From NCBI GenBank assembly GCA_021014325.1, contig CM037459.1, positions 11,813,501 to 11,877,500 of the forward strand: 64,000 nucleotides of DNA, given 5' to 3'. Within the stretch, counting starts at the first letter, position 1. Below are more model-generated notes on this DNA. The model saw only the letters and a list, made by a program, of their open reading frames with translations. It made no database searches and was not told where the DNA came from. The stretch comes from Plazaster borealis (Eukaryota; Echinodermata; Asteroidea; Forcipulatida; Labidiasteridae). The DNA itself is not shown here.

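Overview
The window is eukaryotic genomic DNA. It has split genes with GT-AG introns, tRNA-derived SINEs, MITEs, LINE fragments and minisatellites, and an internal stretch of the TTAGGG-type telomere repeat. The one host gene is a laminin alpha subunit of the alpha3/alpha5 type. The repeat style suggests a marine deuterostome invertebrate, most likely an echinoderm (a sea star is plausible). That placement is inference, because no species marker is present.

One gene on the minus strand fills the window. I resolved 36 coding exons from above 64000 (5' side) down to 667. Every splice phase joins, giving one uninterrupted frame of about 2318 codons (6955 coding bases, about 11% of the window). 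In order the product holds a laminin EGF-like (LE) segment, a compact domain IV of the alpha3/alpha5 kind, LE repeats, a laminin IV type A domain, more LE repeats, the coiled-coil domains II/I, LG1, LG2, LG3, a Pro-rich linker and the start of LG4. The N-terminal LN domain lies beyond 64000. The rest of LG4, LG5 and the 3' UTR lie below 667. No promoter, start codon, stop codon or poly(A) site of the gene is in view.

The introns are packed with repeats. 1-2760: a MITE end, a tRNA-like element, and a 20-bp minisatellite grown from a MITE end. 4529-7576: a 3-kb transposon with about 507-bp terminal inverted repeats, carrying a frameshifted protein gene, a hairpin with telomere-like repeats and a nested MITE. 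7577-9233: a 39-bp minisatellite inside an 821-bp tandem duplication. 13.4-14.1 kb and 44.5-44.9 kb: LINE reverse-transcriptase remnants. 15.1-16.4 kb: a 24-bp minisatellite. 23.7-24.3 kb and 29.0-30.2 kb: two further minisatellites. 24.6-27.4 kb: nested MITEs and two near-identical hAT-like elements flanking one exon. 30-62 kb: many SINEs, TTAA-ended MITEs and palindromic elements.

The features most worth a second look are the long-TIR transposon with its cargo, the family of TTAA-ended MITEs (several only 11-40 bp from splice donors), a GC-AG intron, the compact domain IV, the loss of the usual LG3 cysteine pair, and an exon bracketed by long direct repeats.
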